Positions 17,799-26,703 of a stretch of 64,000 bases of DNA are shown one piece after another. Location of the stretch: positions 434,001-498,000 of the forward strand of contig NZ_VOPL01000002.1 of the NCBI RefSeq assembly GCF_007993065.1, given 5' to 3'. Position 1 is the stretch's first letter. Each line of letters opens with the position of its first letter. The position numbers and the translations under genes were made by a program. The DNA comes from Paracoccus aurantiacus (GTDB lineage: Bacteria > Pseudomonadota > Alphaproteobacteria > Rhodobacterales > Rhodobacteraceae). Below the pieces are notes generated by a model, which worked only from the letters and a program-made list of their open reading frames with translations, had not been told where the DNA came from and ran no database searches.

Positions 17799-18635
17799 TC
17801 AGGCAGCCGAGCGCGGCACCGCAACCGGATGCATGTCTATCGCGGTCAGGTTGCGCAGATAGTAGGTCGTCGCGTCGGCGTCGAGCAGGGGCGCGATTGC
17901 GTCGCCCTGCACGACGCTGCATCCAAGCTGCGCAAGAAGTCCATGCTGGCGCGGCGTTGATACGCCATCGGCGAGCGACGCCAATCCATACCGATCGGCC
18001 AGCATCAGAAGCGATTGCGCCCTCGCGCTGCTGTTTGCGTCCCTGTCGCAGTTCCGAAGCTCGGCCTCGGCGATCCTCAGGCGCGCGCCGACGATGCGCA
18101 TGTCACGAAGCGCGCGCAGGTCTGCGGGATCGGTGCTGCTGATCTCCAGGCTGCATCCGTGCTGCGCGAGCAATGCGAGCCCTGCCTGCTCGTCCATTCT
18201 TCCGGCGTCAGAGCCGGCGCAGAAAATCAGCCGGTTCGTGGCCACGCTCTGGCGGTCGATCTCCCAGATCAGGGGGTCTGCCATGATCTTGTGGCGCGAA
18301 ATCGTCGTCGGCAGTTCTATGGCCAATTGGGGGACATGAAGGCCCGCGGCATCCCAGGCCTTGAGCTGTTGTAGCCCGAGCCGCAGCAACCCGTCCGTAT
18401 CATTGACAAGATAGCCCGGCGCAAAAGCCTGAACAGAGACGGCGGCGCCGGTATGACAGCAAAGCTGCACGCGGAAGCGAGGTCCCGGCAGCGGGCGCGT
18501 TTTGGGCCGAGATTCGGCAGTTGCCAAAGGCTTCCGGGGTGGATCGGAGTGCCCACCTGCACGCAGCGAGGCAAAGATCTTTGAAAGAAACCCCAAAAGC
18601 GCACTCCGTTCCCGATTCCGTCCCATTGGAATCAA
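17799..18635 (-). CDS. Degenerate EAL-domain protein, probably catalytically inactive
   Basis: 278 aa: a basic, Pro-rich N-terminal 55 residues, then an EAL-like fold. The C-terminal LADGVSTPRQHGLLAQLGCSVVQGDAIAPLL aligns with the EGVET...QLLG..QG...PL end of EAL phosphodiesterases, but the residues needed for catalysis are gone: the EAL motif, the DDFGTG loop (here about EISSTDP) and the VAEGVE glutamate. It is therefore probably not a c-di-GMP phosphodiesterase; it could still bind c-di-GMP or a protein partner. It lies between ttcA and yidC on the same strand. Confidence 0.7.
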   Translation of the reverse strand: MIPMGRNRERSALLGFLSKIFASLRAGGHSDPPRKPLATAESRPKTRPLPGPRFRVQLCCHTGAAVSVQAFAPGYLVNDTDGLLRLGLQQLKAWDAAGLHVPQLAIELPTTISRHKIMADPLIWEIDRQSVATNRLIFCAGSDAGRMDEQAGLALLAQHGCSLEISSTDPADLRALRDMRIVGARLRIAEAELRNCDRDANSSARAQSLLMLADRYGLASLADGVSTPRQHGLLAQLGCSVVQGDAIAPLLDADATTYYLRNLTAIDMHPVAVPRSAA

Positions 18636-18663
18636 ACATTAGACCGAAGTGGTTCACAAAGGG

Positions 18664-19572
18664 TTAACGCGCGCGCAGATCAGGGACATTTTCGTCAGTT
18701 TTTTCGCCCGCATTTTTATCTTTCTGCGGCCATAGACCGGCAAAATCGAACAATGCGGGATCGGCGAGATGCGACGGCCGGGTATTCATCAGTGCGCGGA
18801 ACATCACCTGACGGCGACCGGGGCTGCGGGCTTCCCAGTCGTCCAGCAGGCGCTTGACCTGCGCGCGCTGCAACCCTTCCTGCGACCCGCAGAGATCGCA
18901 GGGAATGATCGGATAGTTCATGTCGCGCGCGAATTTTTCGCAGTCTGCCTCGGCGATGTAAGCAAGCGGGCGCAGCACCAGCAGGTCGCCGTCCTCGTTC
19001 ACAAGCTTCGCCGGCATGGTTGCAAGCCGCCCGCCGTGGAACAAATTCATGAAAAACGTCTCAAGCATGTCGTCGCGGTGATGGCCCAGGACGATTGCAG
19101 AACAACCTTCCTCGCGCGCGATGCGGTACAGGTTTCCCCGCCGCAGCCGCGAACACAGGCTGCACATCGTGCCACCCGGCGCGATCTTTTCGGTGACGAT
19201 CGAATAGGTGTCCTGGTATTCAATCCGGTGCGTGACGCCGCGATCCGACAGGAATTCCGGCAGAACAGTCGCGGGAAAACCGGGCTGCCCCTGATCGAGG
19301 TTGCAGGCCAGCAGGTCGACTGGCAGCAGGCCGCGCCATTGCAGTTCATGCAGGATCGCCAGCAGAGTATAGCTGTCCTTGCCCCCCGACAGACAGACCA
19401 GCCAGCGATCACCGGGGCGAACCATGCCGAAATCCTCGATTGCGGCGCGGGTGTCGCGCACCAGGCGTTTGCGAAGCTTTCGGAATGCCGTGGTCGAGGG
19501 CGCGCCACGGAATAAAGCATGTATTTCGCCGTCTGCTTCGGCGCTTTCGTCGATCCCGGCATGTTCGTTCAT
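18664..19572 (-). CDS. ttcA: tRNA 2-thiocytidine(32) synthetase
   Basis: 302 aa. The PP-loop SGGKDS is at 62-67. The CSLC pair (C137, C140) together with Cys at 225/228 (PCDLCGSQ) fits the three-cysteine [4Fe-4S] site of TtcA. The enzyme adds sulfur to C32 of certain tRNAs, including some arginine tRNAs. The ATG at 19572 has AAGG 7 nt upstream; the alternative at 19587 lacks a ribosome-binding site. Downstream of yidD, with 32 nt between them. Confidence 0.95.
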   Translation of the reverse strand: MNEHAGIDESAEADGEIHALFRGAPSTTAFRKLRKRLVRDTRAAIEDFGMVRPGDRWLVCLSGGKDSYTLLAILHELQWRGLLPVDLLACNLDQGQPGFPATVLPEFLSDRGVTHRIEYQDTYSIVTEKIAPGGTMCSLCSRLRRGNLYRIAREEGCSAIVLGHHRDDMLETFFMNLFHGGRLATMPAKLVNEDGDLLVLRPLAYIAEADCEKFARDMNYPIIPCDLCGSQEGLQRAQVKRLLDDWEARSPGRRQVMFRALMNTRPSHLADPALFDFAGLWPQKDKNAGEKTDENVPDLRAR

Positions 19573-19604
19573 GGCGTGGCCTTTCATGGACGTCGTAATG
19601 CGCC

Positions 19605-19847
19605 CTATCCGTCGTGTTTTTGCCGAGCTGGCGGAACAGGGTCATAGCCGTCGCCGCCCCAGGGATGGCACCGGCAAATCCTGCGCGTCGTCAACCATCC
19701 GCCACGCAGCGCGCCGTGCATTTCCAGCGCCTCAAGCGCATAGGCCGAACAGGTCGGCTGGAAGCGGCAGCCATGCCCGATCCATGGGCTGAGAAGCAGC
19801 CGATAGGCGCGGACAGGCAGTGCCACAATATGCGCAAGCGGGCTCAT
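19605..19847 (-). CDS. yidD: Membrane protein insertion efficiency factor
   Basis: 80-aa YidD-family protein with an amphipathic N-terminus and the signature [21 protein letters not shown] (residues about 20-40). The ATG at 19847 overlaps the rnpA stop by 4 nt, the usual rpmH-rnpA-yidD arrangement. It associates with the inner membrane and assists YidC-dependent insertion. A longer reading frame running into rnpA is artefactual. Confidence 0.93.
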   Translation of the reverse strand: MSPLAHIVALPVRAYRLLLSPWIGHGCRFQPTCSAYALEALEMHGALRGGWLTTRRICRCHPWGGDGYDPVPPARQKHDG

Positions 19848-20293
19848 TTCCGTGACCCGCTGGCATGTACGCGATCCAGCGCCTTGTGCAGGTCGTCCCT
19901 CATCTCGGCGAAGGGGCGTGAAACTGTCTCTGCGGGGCGGCCGACGAGCACATAGTCCCATCCCGGCCTGGCGCAATCTGGAAGCACCTCGCGCGCCAGC
20001 GCCCGCAAGCGTCGCTTGGCGCGATTGCGTGCGACGGCGTTCCCGATCTTTTTCGAGCATGTATAGCCGATGCGCACCGCAGCTTCGGCGATTTCACCTG
20101 TGTCGCGATGTCGGGCCTGCAACAGGAACCCAGACGTCCCCGCACGGCGCGCCTTCGCGGCCTTCAGAAAATCCGCCCGCCTTCGCAGCGTGGCAATGTC
20201 GGATGCAGCTTCAGGCTGATCCGGGACGACCACAGCCGCCACAACACTCTCCGACTGGCTGACGTCAGCGCGAGGAGAGGGATGCGACGGCAT
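19844..20293 (-). CDS. rnpA: Ribonuclease P protein component
   Basis: 149 aa. The basic RnpA core starts near [14 protein letters not shown] (36-49); [22 protein letters not shown] includes the RNR motif (89-91). The first 33 residues are a non-conserved acidic/hydrophobic extension, longer than in most bacteria, so a downstream alternative start (GTG codons near residues 17-23) is possible. Lies between rpmH and yidD. Confidence 0.92.
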   Translation of the reverse strand: MPSHPSPRADVSQSESVVAAVVVPDQPEAASDIATLRRRADFLKAAKARRAGTSGFLLQARHRDTGEIAEAAVRIGYTCSKKIGNAVARNRAKRRLRALAREVLPDCARPGWDYVLVGRPAETVSRPFAEMRDDLHKALDRVHASGSRK

Positions 20294-20340
20294 CGTAATG
20301 TCCTGATTGGCGCGCCTTATCCGGCGCGCGGCCTGCCGGA

Positions 20341-20478
20341 TCAGGCCGACAGGCGCTTGCGGCCCTTGGCGCGACGGCGGTTCAGCACCTGGCGGCCGGC
20401 CTTGGTGGCCATGCGTGCGCGAAAGCCGTGGCGGCGGGTGCGAACCAGGTTCGACGGCTGGAACGTGCGCTTCGACAT
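20341..20478 (-). CDS. rpmH: 50S ribosomal protein L34
   Basis: 45 aa, found by reading the minus strand. It begins [19 protein letters not shown] and ends GRKRLSA, the near-invariant L34 sequence with one extra Ser after Met. It heads the rpmH-rnpA-yidD-ttcA run. The 256-bp region 20479-20734 to the divergent kinase gene should hold both promoters; I could not fix -35/-10 boxes in it. Confidence 0.97.
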   Translation of the reverse strand: MSKRTFQPSNLVRTRRHGFRARMATKAGRQVLNRRRAKGRKRLSA

Positions 20479-20734
20479 CTTCTCTCTCCAATCTCGGGCG
20501 CGGAAGGTCTGGATCGACGGACACCGATATCCGTCCCACGCGACCGCGTCGGTTATTTCGAAGCCTGCGCAATAAGTGAAGCAGCAGGCCGAGTCAACGC
20601 CGCTTTAACCACCGAAGAAGGAAAACCGGCAGATCTGCGCGAAGTCGAGCACAATCATTTGAATTTGTCCCTCTCCATCGCTAGGTGTTGCGCTGGCTGG
20701 CCGTTCGCCACCACAGTAATGAGATCCGCAGACG

Positions 20735-22159
20735 ATGTCGATCGACACCCTGACTGGCCGATTCGCCGCGCTGACGCTGTTATTCGTCGCGCTGGCAGAG
20801 CTGTTCGTGCTTGTACCGGCCGTGTCGAACTTCCGGATGGACTATCTGCAAACCCGGTTGGAAAAGGCGCAGATCGCCTCGCTCGCTTTGCTGGCTGCGC
20901 CCGAGGATGAGAATATCACCGCGGATCTCGAATCGGAGCTTCTGGCAAATGCCGGCGTCTATAACGTTGTGCTGCGCCGCGACGACGTACGACAGCTGGT
21001 GCTGTCTTCGCCGCTTCCGGGGCCGATCGCGGCGACATATGACCTGCGGGAAAGCTCTCTGTTCCGCAATGGCATCGCGAGCGTCCGCCAGCTTCTGGAC
21101 CGCAAGGACGAGGTTATCCGCGTCATCGGCGCGCCGGTCAATCATGCCGGCCAGCTGATCGAGATCACGCTCTCGACCGCGCCGTTGCGCGCCGCGATGA
21201 GCGAGTTTGGCCTGCGCGTGCTGATTACCTCTGCTGTTCTGATCCTGCTGACCGCGGCGGTGCTGAACCTGGCCGCGCAGCGATTGATCCTCAAGCCGAT
21301 CCGGCGCGTCATCAGCCACATGGCCAGCTATTCCGCCTCGCCAGAGGATACGCGCCTGATCATTACGCCTGACGCCCGGATCGTCGAGGTCCGCGAAGCC
21401 GAGACGGCACTTGCGTCCATGCAGGCCACCCTGACGCAGGCGCTGAAGCAGAAAGAGCGTCTTGCCGGGCTTGGCCAGGCCGTGGCGAAGATCAGTCACG
21501 ATCTGCGCAACATCCTGACGACGAGCCAAATTTTCGCCGACCGACTGGAGGACAGCGATGATCCTGCCGTCAGAAAGGCCGCGCCGAAACTGGTCAACTC
21601 GATCACGCGGGCCGTCAATCTTTGCGAAACGACGCTCGCTTTCGGCAAGGCGGAAGAACCTGCACCGACGCTTTCGCGCTTCGATCTGCGCGGATTGGTC
21701 GATGAGATTACCGAGGCCGAGACTCTGCTGTCAGAAGGTGGTGACGCGATCGGCACGGTCGATTTCGTGGTCGACATAAGCTCGAATCTCGTCATCAGGG
21801 CTGACCGTGACCAGTTGCACCGCGTGCTGTCCAACCTGATCCGCAACGCGCGACAGGCGATAGAAACCAGCGGCAATTCCGGCACCATCGAGATTGCCGC
21901 CACCGAGACCGATCAGGACTGGATCATCCGCGTCGGCGATAGCGGTCCCGGCCTGCCGCAGAAGGCGCGGGATTATCTTTTCCAGCCCTTCACCGGAACC
22001 ACGCGCAAGGGCGGAAGCGGCCTTGGCCTTGCCATCGCGGCCGACCTCGTGCGCGGTCACGGCGGCAAGCTGGAGCTGTTGCGCAGCGATGAAAGCGGCA
22101 CCGAATTTCGCGTCATCCTGCCGCGCGGCGCCTTGATCGAGAATTTCGACGTCGAGTGA
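20735..22159 (+). CDS. Sensor histidine kinase (orphan)
   Basis: 474 aa. TM1 about 9-31, periplasmic sensor region 32-155, TM2 about 160-182, a HAMP-like linker, then the HisKA H-box KISHDLRN with phospho-acceptor His255. ATPase motifs are complete: N-box NLIRNARQA (367-375), G1 DSGPGLP (402-408) and G2 GGSGLGLAI (426-434). No response regulator gene is adjacent, so partner and signal are unknown. Divergent from rpmH. Confidence 0.9.
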   Translation: MSIDTLTGRFAALTLLFVALAELFVLVPAVSNFRMDYLQTRLEKAQIASLALLAAPEDENITADLESELLANAGVYNVVLRRDDVRQLVLSSPLPGPIAATYDLRESSLFRNGIASVRQLLDRKDEVIRVIGAPVNHAGQLIEITLSTAPLRAAMSEFGLRVLITSAVLILLTAAVLNLAAQRLILKPIRRVISHMASYSASPEDTRLIITPDARIVEVREAETALASMQATLTQALKQKERLAGLGQAVAKISHDLRNILTTSQIFADRLEDSDDPAVRKAAPKLVNSITRAVNLCETTLAFGKAEEPAPTLSRFDLRGLVDEITEAETLLSEGGDAIGTVDFVVDISSNLVIRADRDQLHRVLSNLIRNARQAIETSGNSGTIEIAATETDQDWIIRVGDSGPGLPQKARDYLFQPFTGTTRKGGSGLGLAIAADLVRGHGGKLELLRSDESGTEFRVILPRGALIENFDVE

Positions 22160-22221
22160 CTTTTCTGATATTTTTGGGGTTGCATCCACCTGCGCCGCAA
22201 ACTACTTAGCCGGCCTACAGT

Positions 22222-22298
22222 GGACCCGTAGCTCAGCTGGATAGAGCACCAGACTACGAATCTGGGGGTCGGGCGTTCGAATCGCTCCGGGTCCGCCA
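22222..22298 (+). tRNA. tRNA-Arg(ACG)
   Basis: 77-nt cloverleaf. The acceptor GGACCCG pairs with CGGGTCC and the CCA end is encoded. D-arm GCTC...GAGC; anticodon stem CCAGA/TCTGG with loop CTACGAA, giving anticodon ACG at 22256-22258 (read as ICG after deamination, decoding CGU/CGC/CGA); T-loop GTTCGAATC. Stands alone between the kinase gene and pyrG. Confidence 0.97.
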
Positions 22299-22705
22299 TT
22301 TCCCCTTTTATCGGCTGTCAGGTATTTCTGGCTTTCTGTCAGATTTCTGACCCAATCGGGCGTTTTGCATTGTCGCCGGTGAGCGTTGGCGGCTCTTCAG
22401 CGTCGATTTCAACATCCGGAGAGTGGGGTCGGGGCAAGGAACATTCTCGGAATGTGCAGACGTTGCCCCAAGAGATGCTGCACGGCACCGTTGCAGTTGA
22501 CTTATAGGCTCGGGCACCGAAAGCATCTTCGATGTCGGTAGGCGCCCGCGCCTCAGATCATCACGGCTACGTCAGAGGAGAGGGTCGTCAAGCCCGCCGA
22601 GAATCGGCCTGCGTTGCGATCCCGACCAAGCGAATCTGTTCCCGCTTGTCGTTCTTGAAACGCGCTCGGCGCCGCACGGAACATCGTCCGCGCGGCGAGG
22701 ACGCG
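22299..22705. other. About 400-bp region without a supportable gene, downstream of tRNA-Arg
   Basis: Short open frames on both strands (for example 22308-22526 minus) lack ribosome-binding sites or recognisable motifs. No direct repeat of the tRNA 3' end was noticed, so an integration event cannot be supported. It may include the tRNA trailer and decayed sequence. Confidence 0.5.
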
Positions 22706-24352
22706 TCAGACCAGTCTCGCGCCTTCTTTTGCAGCTTCGACGAAGCCGTCGAACAGCGGTGCGGGGTCGAAGGGCTTCGACTTCAGCTCGGGATGTGCCT
22801 GCACGCCGATGAACCAGCGATGGTCCGGATATTCGACCGCCTCGGGCAGCTTGCCGTCGGGCGACATGCCCGAGAAGGACAGCCCCGCTTCTTCAAGGCT
22901 GGGAATATAGGTGCTGTCCACCTCGTAACGGTGGCGGTGACGGTCCTCGATCTCCACCGCGCCGTCATAGGTCTCCGAGATGCGCGATCCGGGCTTAAGC
23001 ACGGCGGTATAGGCGCCGAGACGCATCGTGCCGCCCTTGTCGTCCGAAAGCTTGCGCTGAACGGTGTAATTGCCCTGCACCCATTCCTTCAGGTGATAGA
23101 CGATGGGGGTGAAGCGTTCCTTGCCGGCCTCGTGATCGAATTCCTCGGACCCGGCATCTTCGATGCCAGCCAGATTGCGGGCAGCCTCGATCACGGCCAT
23201 CTGCATGCCAAGGCAGATGCCCAGATAGGGGACGTTCTTTTCGCGGGCATATTTCGCGGCGGTAATCATGCCCTCGGTTCCGCGTTCGCCGAACCCGCCG
23301 GGCACGATGATGCCGTGATAGCCGTCCAACAGGTGCTGCCCGCCCTCGGCTTCGATATCCTCGGCCGCGATCCAGTCGGACTTGACGCGGACCCGGTTGG
23401 CCATGCCGCCATGGGTCAGCGCCTCGGCAATGGACTTATAGGCATCTTCAAGCTGGGTATATTTGCCGACGATCGCGATCTTCACGGTGCCGTCGGTATT
23501 GGTCAGACGGTCCATGACCTCCTCCCAGCGGCTGAGGTCCGGTCGCGGCGCCGGGCTGATCTGGAAGGCGTTCAGCACCGCCTGATCGAGGCCCGCCCGG
23601 TGATAGGCGAGCGGGGCTTCATAGATGGATTTCAGGTCATAGGCCGGAATGACGGCATCGGGGCGCACGTTACAGAACAGCGCGATCTTGGCGCGTTCCT
23701 TTTCCGGGATGGGATGTTCGGATCGGCAGACCAGCACATCGGGGGCAAGGCCGATGGATTGCAATTCCTTGACGCTGTGCTGTGTAGGCTTGGTCTTCAA
23801 TTCGCCCGAGGCCGCGAGATAGGGCAGCAGGGTCAGGTGCATCAGAATGCATTCGCCGCGCGGGCGTTCATGGGTGAACTGGCGGATGGCCTCGAAGAAG
23901 GGCAGGCCCTCGATATCACCAACTGTCCCGCCGATCTCGCACAGCATGAAATCGACCTCGTCATCGCCAATGGCAAGGAAATCTTTGATTTCATTGGTCA
24001 CATGGGGAATGACTTGAATGGTCTTGCCAAGATATTCGCCGCGACGCTCTTTCTCCAGCACGTTGGAATAGATCCGCCCGGACGAGATCGAATCCGTCTT
24101 GCGGGCATGGACGCCGGTGAAGCGTTCGTAGTGACCAAGATCCAGATCGGTTTCCGCACCGTCATCGGTCACGAATACTTCGCCATGTTCGAAGGGCGAC
24201 ATGGTGCCGGGATCGACATTCAGATAGGGGTCCAGCTTGCGCAGGCGCACGGTGAATCCGCGTGCCTGCAGCAGCGCGCCAAGGGCCGCCGATGCAAGGC
24301 CCTTGCCCAAAGAAGAAACCACGCCGCCGGTGATGAAGATGTAACGCGCCAA
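22706..24352 (-). CDS. pyrG: CTP synthase
   Basis: 548 aa, standard length. The N-terminal amidoligase domain opens with [19 protein letters not shown] (7-25). The C-terminal class I glutamine amidotransferase domain carries nucleophile Cys380 in GICLGMQMA. It converts UTP to CTP using glutamine and ATP. Directly downstream of secG on the same strand, with a 147-bp gap. Confidence 0.98.
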   Translation of the reverse strand: MARYIFITGGVVSSLGKGLASAALGALLQARGFTVRLRKLDPYLNVDPGTMSPFEHGEVFVTDDGAETDLDLGHYERFTGVHARKTDSISSGRIYSNVLEKERRGEYLGKTIQVIPHVTNEIKDFLAIGDDEVDFMLCEIGGTVGDIEGLPFFEAIRQFTHERPRGECILMHLTLLPYLAASGELKTKPTQHSVKELQSIGLAPDVLVCRSEHPIPEKERAKIALFCNVRPDAVIPAYDLKSIYEAPLAYHRAGLDQAVLNAFQISPAPRPDLSRWEEVMDRLTNTDGTVKIAIVGKYTQLEDAYKSIAEALTHGGMANRVRVKSDWIAAEDIEAEGGQHLLDGYHGIIVPGGFGERGTEGMITAAKYAREKNVPYLGICLGMQMAVIEAARNLAGIEDAGSEEFDHEAGKERFTPIVYHLKEWVQGNYTVQRKLSDDKGGTMRLGAYTAVLKPGSRISETYDGAVEIEDRHRHRYEVDSTYIPSLEEAGLSFSGMSPDGKLPEAVEYPDHRWFIGVQAHPELKSKPFDPAPLFDGFVEAAKEGARLV

Positions 24353-24499
24353 GGGGCCCCCGTGATTCCGAATCAGTCATTTACGCGGTCGCGAATAGCG
24401 CCGTTCACGGGAGGAAACATATAACCGAATTATCCCGTGGCCGCAACGCGGACCGCAAGTTGTCGTGGGCGCGAAACCCGCGCCCCCAAGTTATTGAGT

Positions 24500-25063
24500 T
24501 CAGTTCGCCGCAGGCGGGGTCGCAGGCGCGTCGGCAGCCGGAGGTGTCGCCGGAACCGACGCCTCGGGTGCAGCAGTCGCCGGGGCCGGTGCCGCAGGCT
24601 CGACCGTGCTGCCCGCTGTGCCGGTTTCGGCGGGCGCTTCAGCCGCGGGTGGGGTGGTCGTGGCGGCCTCTGCCGGTGCAGCATCAGTCGCCGCTGCGGG
24701 CGCAGTCTCGGGTGCAGGCGGGGCGACCGGGGCACCGACGCCGGGCGGCGGCGTATAGGTCGGAAGTGCCGGGGCCTCATCGCTGCTTTCGACGGGTTGG
24801 CCGACGCCAAGTTGGTCAAGCACCGACGCGCCGGATACGTTGCGCGCAGCGATGACGGTCAGCGTGATCGAGGTCACGAGAAACCCGGCCGCGAGAATCC
24901 AGGTCAGACGAGACAGCGCATTGGCAGCCTGCCGGCCGGTCATGACGCCGCCGCCGCCACCACCGCCCATGCCGAGCCCACCGCCTTCGGAGCGTTGCAG
25001 AAGCACGATTCCGATCAGCAGCAGGGCAAGAATCAGGTGGACGGTCAGGACGACGTTTTCCAA
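24500..25063 (-). CDS. secG: Preprotein translocase subunit SecG with long Ala/Pro-rich tail
   Basis: 187 aa. Residues 1-75 are classical SecG: TM1 (about 3-21), the RSEGGGLGMGGGGGGG loop, and TM2 near ALSRLTWILAAGFLVTSITL. The following roughly 110 residues are low complexity (Ala, Pro, Thr, Glu, Val), much longer than in E. coli SecG (110 aa total). SecG assists SecYEG translocation; the tail has no known role. Confidence 0.93.
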   Translation of the reverse strand: MENVVLTVHLILALLLIGIVLLQRSEGGGLGMGGGGGGGVMTGRQAANALSRLTWILAAGFLVTSITLTVIAARNVSGASVLDQLGVGQPVESSDEAPALPTYTPPPGVGAPVAPPAPETAPAAATDAAPAEAATTTPPAAEAPAETGTAGSTVEPAAPAPATAAPEASVPATPPAADAPATPPAAN

Positions 25064-25169
25064 GGCTCGGGCCTTTCAATTGCGGACGCGCCTATCTAGT
25101 CGGCGAAGCCCAGCTTGGCAAGGCGGCGCCGCGCATTTGGATTTGTCATCGTGGCAAGGCGCTCTTCGG

Positions 25170-25628
25170 CTATGGAAAGGCGAGTTCCGGGCCGGTGCGG
25201 AAGAACGAGACGTTGTTGGTGAAGACGGAAGCGGGGACCAGACGTATCATCCGACTTGTCGGGGATTCGATTGCCGCGATATTGTCGATGAACCAGTCGT
25301 TCCAGCCGTCCTCGGGGCCAAGATATTTGCGTAGCAACCGATGGAACAGCGGGACGTCATTGGGTTCGATCGTCGCGGTTCCGCGCAATCCACAATGCAG
25401 CAGAATGCCGGCGGAACTGTCGAAATCCACGATCTCGACCGCACAGCGCCCGTCCCGGCCAAGCCGCCTGACGCTGCTCGCGCCCTCATGCCCCAGCATC
25501 CACAGCGCGCCGTCCTCCCAAAGATACCAGACCGGCGCGTTGCAAGGCGCGCCGTCTTCTGCCAGCGTCGCAAGGTTTGCCATCAGTGCCCGGTCAAGCA
25601 GCACCTGCGGATCGAAAGGTGTTTTCAT
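25170..25628 (-). CDS. Pyridoxamine 5'-phosphate oxidase-family (split-barrel) protein
   Basis: 152 aa. NLATLAEDGAPCNAPVWYLWEDGALWML near the N-terminus is typical of flavin- or F420-binding split-barrel proteins. The ATG at 25628 overlaps the previous stop (ATGA). The cofactor and substrate cannot be told from sequence, and it need not act on pyridoxamine. Last gene of the ArsR-headed operon. Confidence 0.8.
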   Translation of the reverse strand: MKTPFDPQVLLDRALMANLATLAEDGAPCNAPVWYLWEDGALWMLGHEGASSVRRLGRDGRCAVEIVDFDSSAGILLHCGLRGTATIEPNDVPLFHRLLRKYLGPEDGWNDWFIDNIAAIESPTSRMIRLVPASVFTNNVSFFRTGPELAFP

Positions 25629-25825
25629 CCTGCGCGCCGCTTGCCGAAATAGGGCAGGGTGAACAGATACAGCCCCGAGAACAACAACAGGAACAGAGGC
25701 AGCAGGGGCAGGTAGGTCAGCCATTGCGGAACTGTGCCGACAGCCATGGCGGCGAAGTTGCCAAGAACCGTCAGCGTGAAGAAGATTGAAACCCAGCGAT
25801 GAAACTGGCGGATCAGGCGGGACAT
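25625..25825 (-). CDS. Small two-helix membrane protein in the ArsR operon
   Basis: 66 aa starting MSRLIRQFHRWVS, with hydrophobic segments at about 13-30 and 36-57. Its ATG at 25825 is 1 nt after the SRPBCC gene stop at 25827 and its stop overlaps the next start, so translation is coupled. No family recognised beyond small membrane proteins of similar appearance (an RQFHRW N-terminus is seen in some PepSY/DUF-type membrane proteins, weak). Confidence 0.72.
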   Translation of the reverse strand: MSRLIRQFHRWVSIFFTLTVLGNFAAMAVGTVPQWLTYLPLLPLFLLLFSGLYLFTLPYFGKRRAG

Positions 25826-25826
25826 G

Positions 25827-26261
25827 TCAGAGATCCCTTCCGGTGCCGAGCAGTGTTTCAAGGTTATCGAAGAACTGCGGCCAGCCAGCCTTCGCACCGC
25901 CATAGTAACGTGGCTGGTCCGTGCGGAAGCCGGATTGTTCCATTCGCAGATCGGTGCCCGCGGCGGTGGGCGTCAGCGTCCATGTCACAATCGTGTCCAG
26001 CGTCCCGTCGCCCCAGCTATAGCTCAGCCGGTGCTGCGGTTCGAATGTCAGCAAAGTGCAATCCACGCCGCCCCAGTCTGCGGTGAAACGGAACTGCCCG
26101 CCGGGCGCATCTGTGAAGTCGGTCTGCATAAGCCATTCCGACAGCAGCTCCGGCCGGGTCAGCGCGCGCCACAAGCGGTCAGGCGGATAGGGATAGCTTC
26201 GTTCGATCACGACGCTGCGGGTTTCCGAGCCATCCGCCTCGGCGTTGCGTTTATCGGTCAT
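25827..26261 (-). CDS. SRPBCC/AHSA1-family protein
   Basis: 144 aa. The START/Bet v1-like fold is announced by VVIERSYPYPPDRLWRALTRPELLSEWL, matching AHSA1 (activator of Hsp90 ATPase homologue 1)-type proteins. These are commonly encoded with an ArsR regulator, as here (ATGA overlap at 26258-26261). A ligand-binding role is likely; the ligand is unknown. Confidence 0.88.
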   Translation of the reverse strand: MTDKRNAEADGSETRSVVIERSYPYPPDRLWRALTRPELLSEWLMQTDFTDAPGGQFRFTADWGGVDCTLLTFEPQHRLSYSWGDGTLDTIVTWTLTPTAAGTDLRMEQSGFRTDQPRYYGGAKAGWPQFFDNLETLLGTGRDL

Positions 26262-26581
26262 TGATCCATCCTTTTCAGCAAGTCATCGAGGCGGTCGAGG
26301 CGCGCATTCCAGAAATGTTGCATCTCGACCGTCCAGTCAGCCAGCACAGCCAATGCGTCCGGGCGGGCGGAGTATTGTGTCATCCGACCCTGTTCGCGAC
26401 CTGCAACCAGATCCGCGCGCTTCAGAATGGCCAGATGTTTGGAAACCGCAGGCTGCGAGATCCCTGCGCCTTCGGTTAAACGGCTGACAGGGGCAGGGCC
26501 TTCACGGCAAAGTCGTTCGAATATTGCCCGCCGTGTCGGATCGCTCAGGGCTTTGAAAATGGCATCGGCTGATGACGGCAT
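26258..26581 (-). CDS. ArsR-family transcriptional repressor
   Basis: 107 aa. A winged helix opens with IFKALSDPTRRAIFERL, with recognition helix ISQPAVSKHLAILKRADLV at about 41-59. It has no cysteine pair for metal binding and belongs to the AHSA1-associated, non-metal ArsR group. It heads the operon and probably autoregulates through the inverted repeat just upstream. Confidence 0.92.
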   Translation of the reverse strand: MPSSADAIFKALSDPTRRAIFERLCREGPAPVSRLTEGAGISQPAVSKHLAILKRADLVAGREQGRMTQYSARPDALAVLADWTVEMQHFWNARLDRLDDLLKRMDQ

Positions 26582-26586
26582 TACTT

Positions 26587-26627
26587 ATCACCATTTGGTT
26601 ATGAATAATCCATAACCCGATGGTGAT
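26587..26627. promoter_or_regulatory. ArsR operator: 41-bp inverted repeat
   Basis: ATCACCAT (26587-26594) and GGTTATG (26597-26603) are mirrored exactly by CATAACC (26611-26617) and ATGGTGAT (26620-26627) around a 7-nt AT-rich centre; 15 of 17 arm positions pair. It ends 5 nt from the arsR start codon, overlapping where the ribosome-binding site and promoter should be, so bound repressor would block expression of the whole four-gene operon. Confidence 0.8.
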
Positions 26628-26654
26628 GGGTGAGTCAAGCGGGTGTCGGCAAAA

Positions 26655-26683
26655 GAAAAGGCCGCCGCGAATGCGACGGCCTT
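26655..26683 (-). terminator. Rho-independent terminator of accA
   Basis: On the minus strand AAGGCCGTCGC pairs with GCGGCGGCCTT (one G-T pair) around ATTC, followed by TTTTCTTTT. It lies 20 nt past the accA stop. Confidence 0.85.
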
Positions 26684-26703
26684 GGAGCATGCTTTACGAC
26701 TTT

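Noticed and set aside
22222..22705. tRNA-Arg as an integration site of a mobile element
   Set aside because: No integrase gene, no direct repeat of the tRNA 3' end, and pyrG-secG follow normally.
22532..24424. A 630-codon open frame on the plus strand opposite pyrG
   Set aside because: It is the antisense shadow of a certain gene; GC-rich codon bias keeps opposite frames open. It has no motif or ribosome-binding site.
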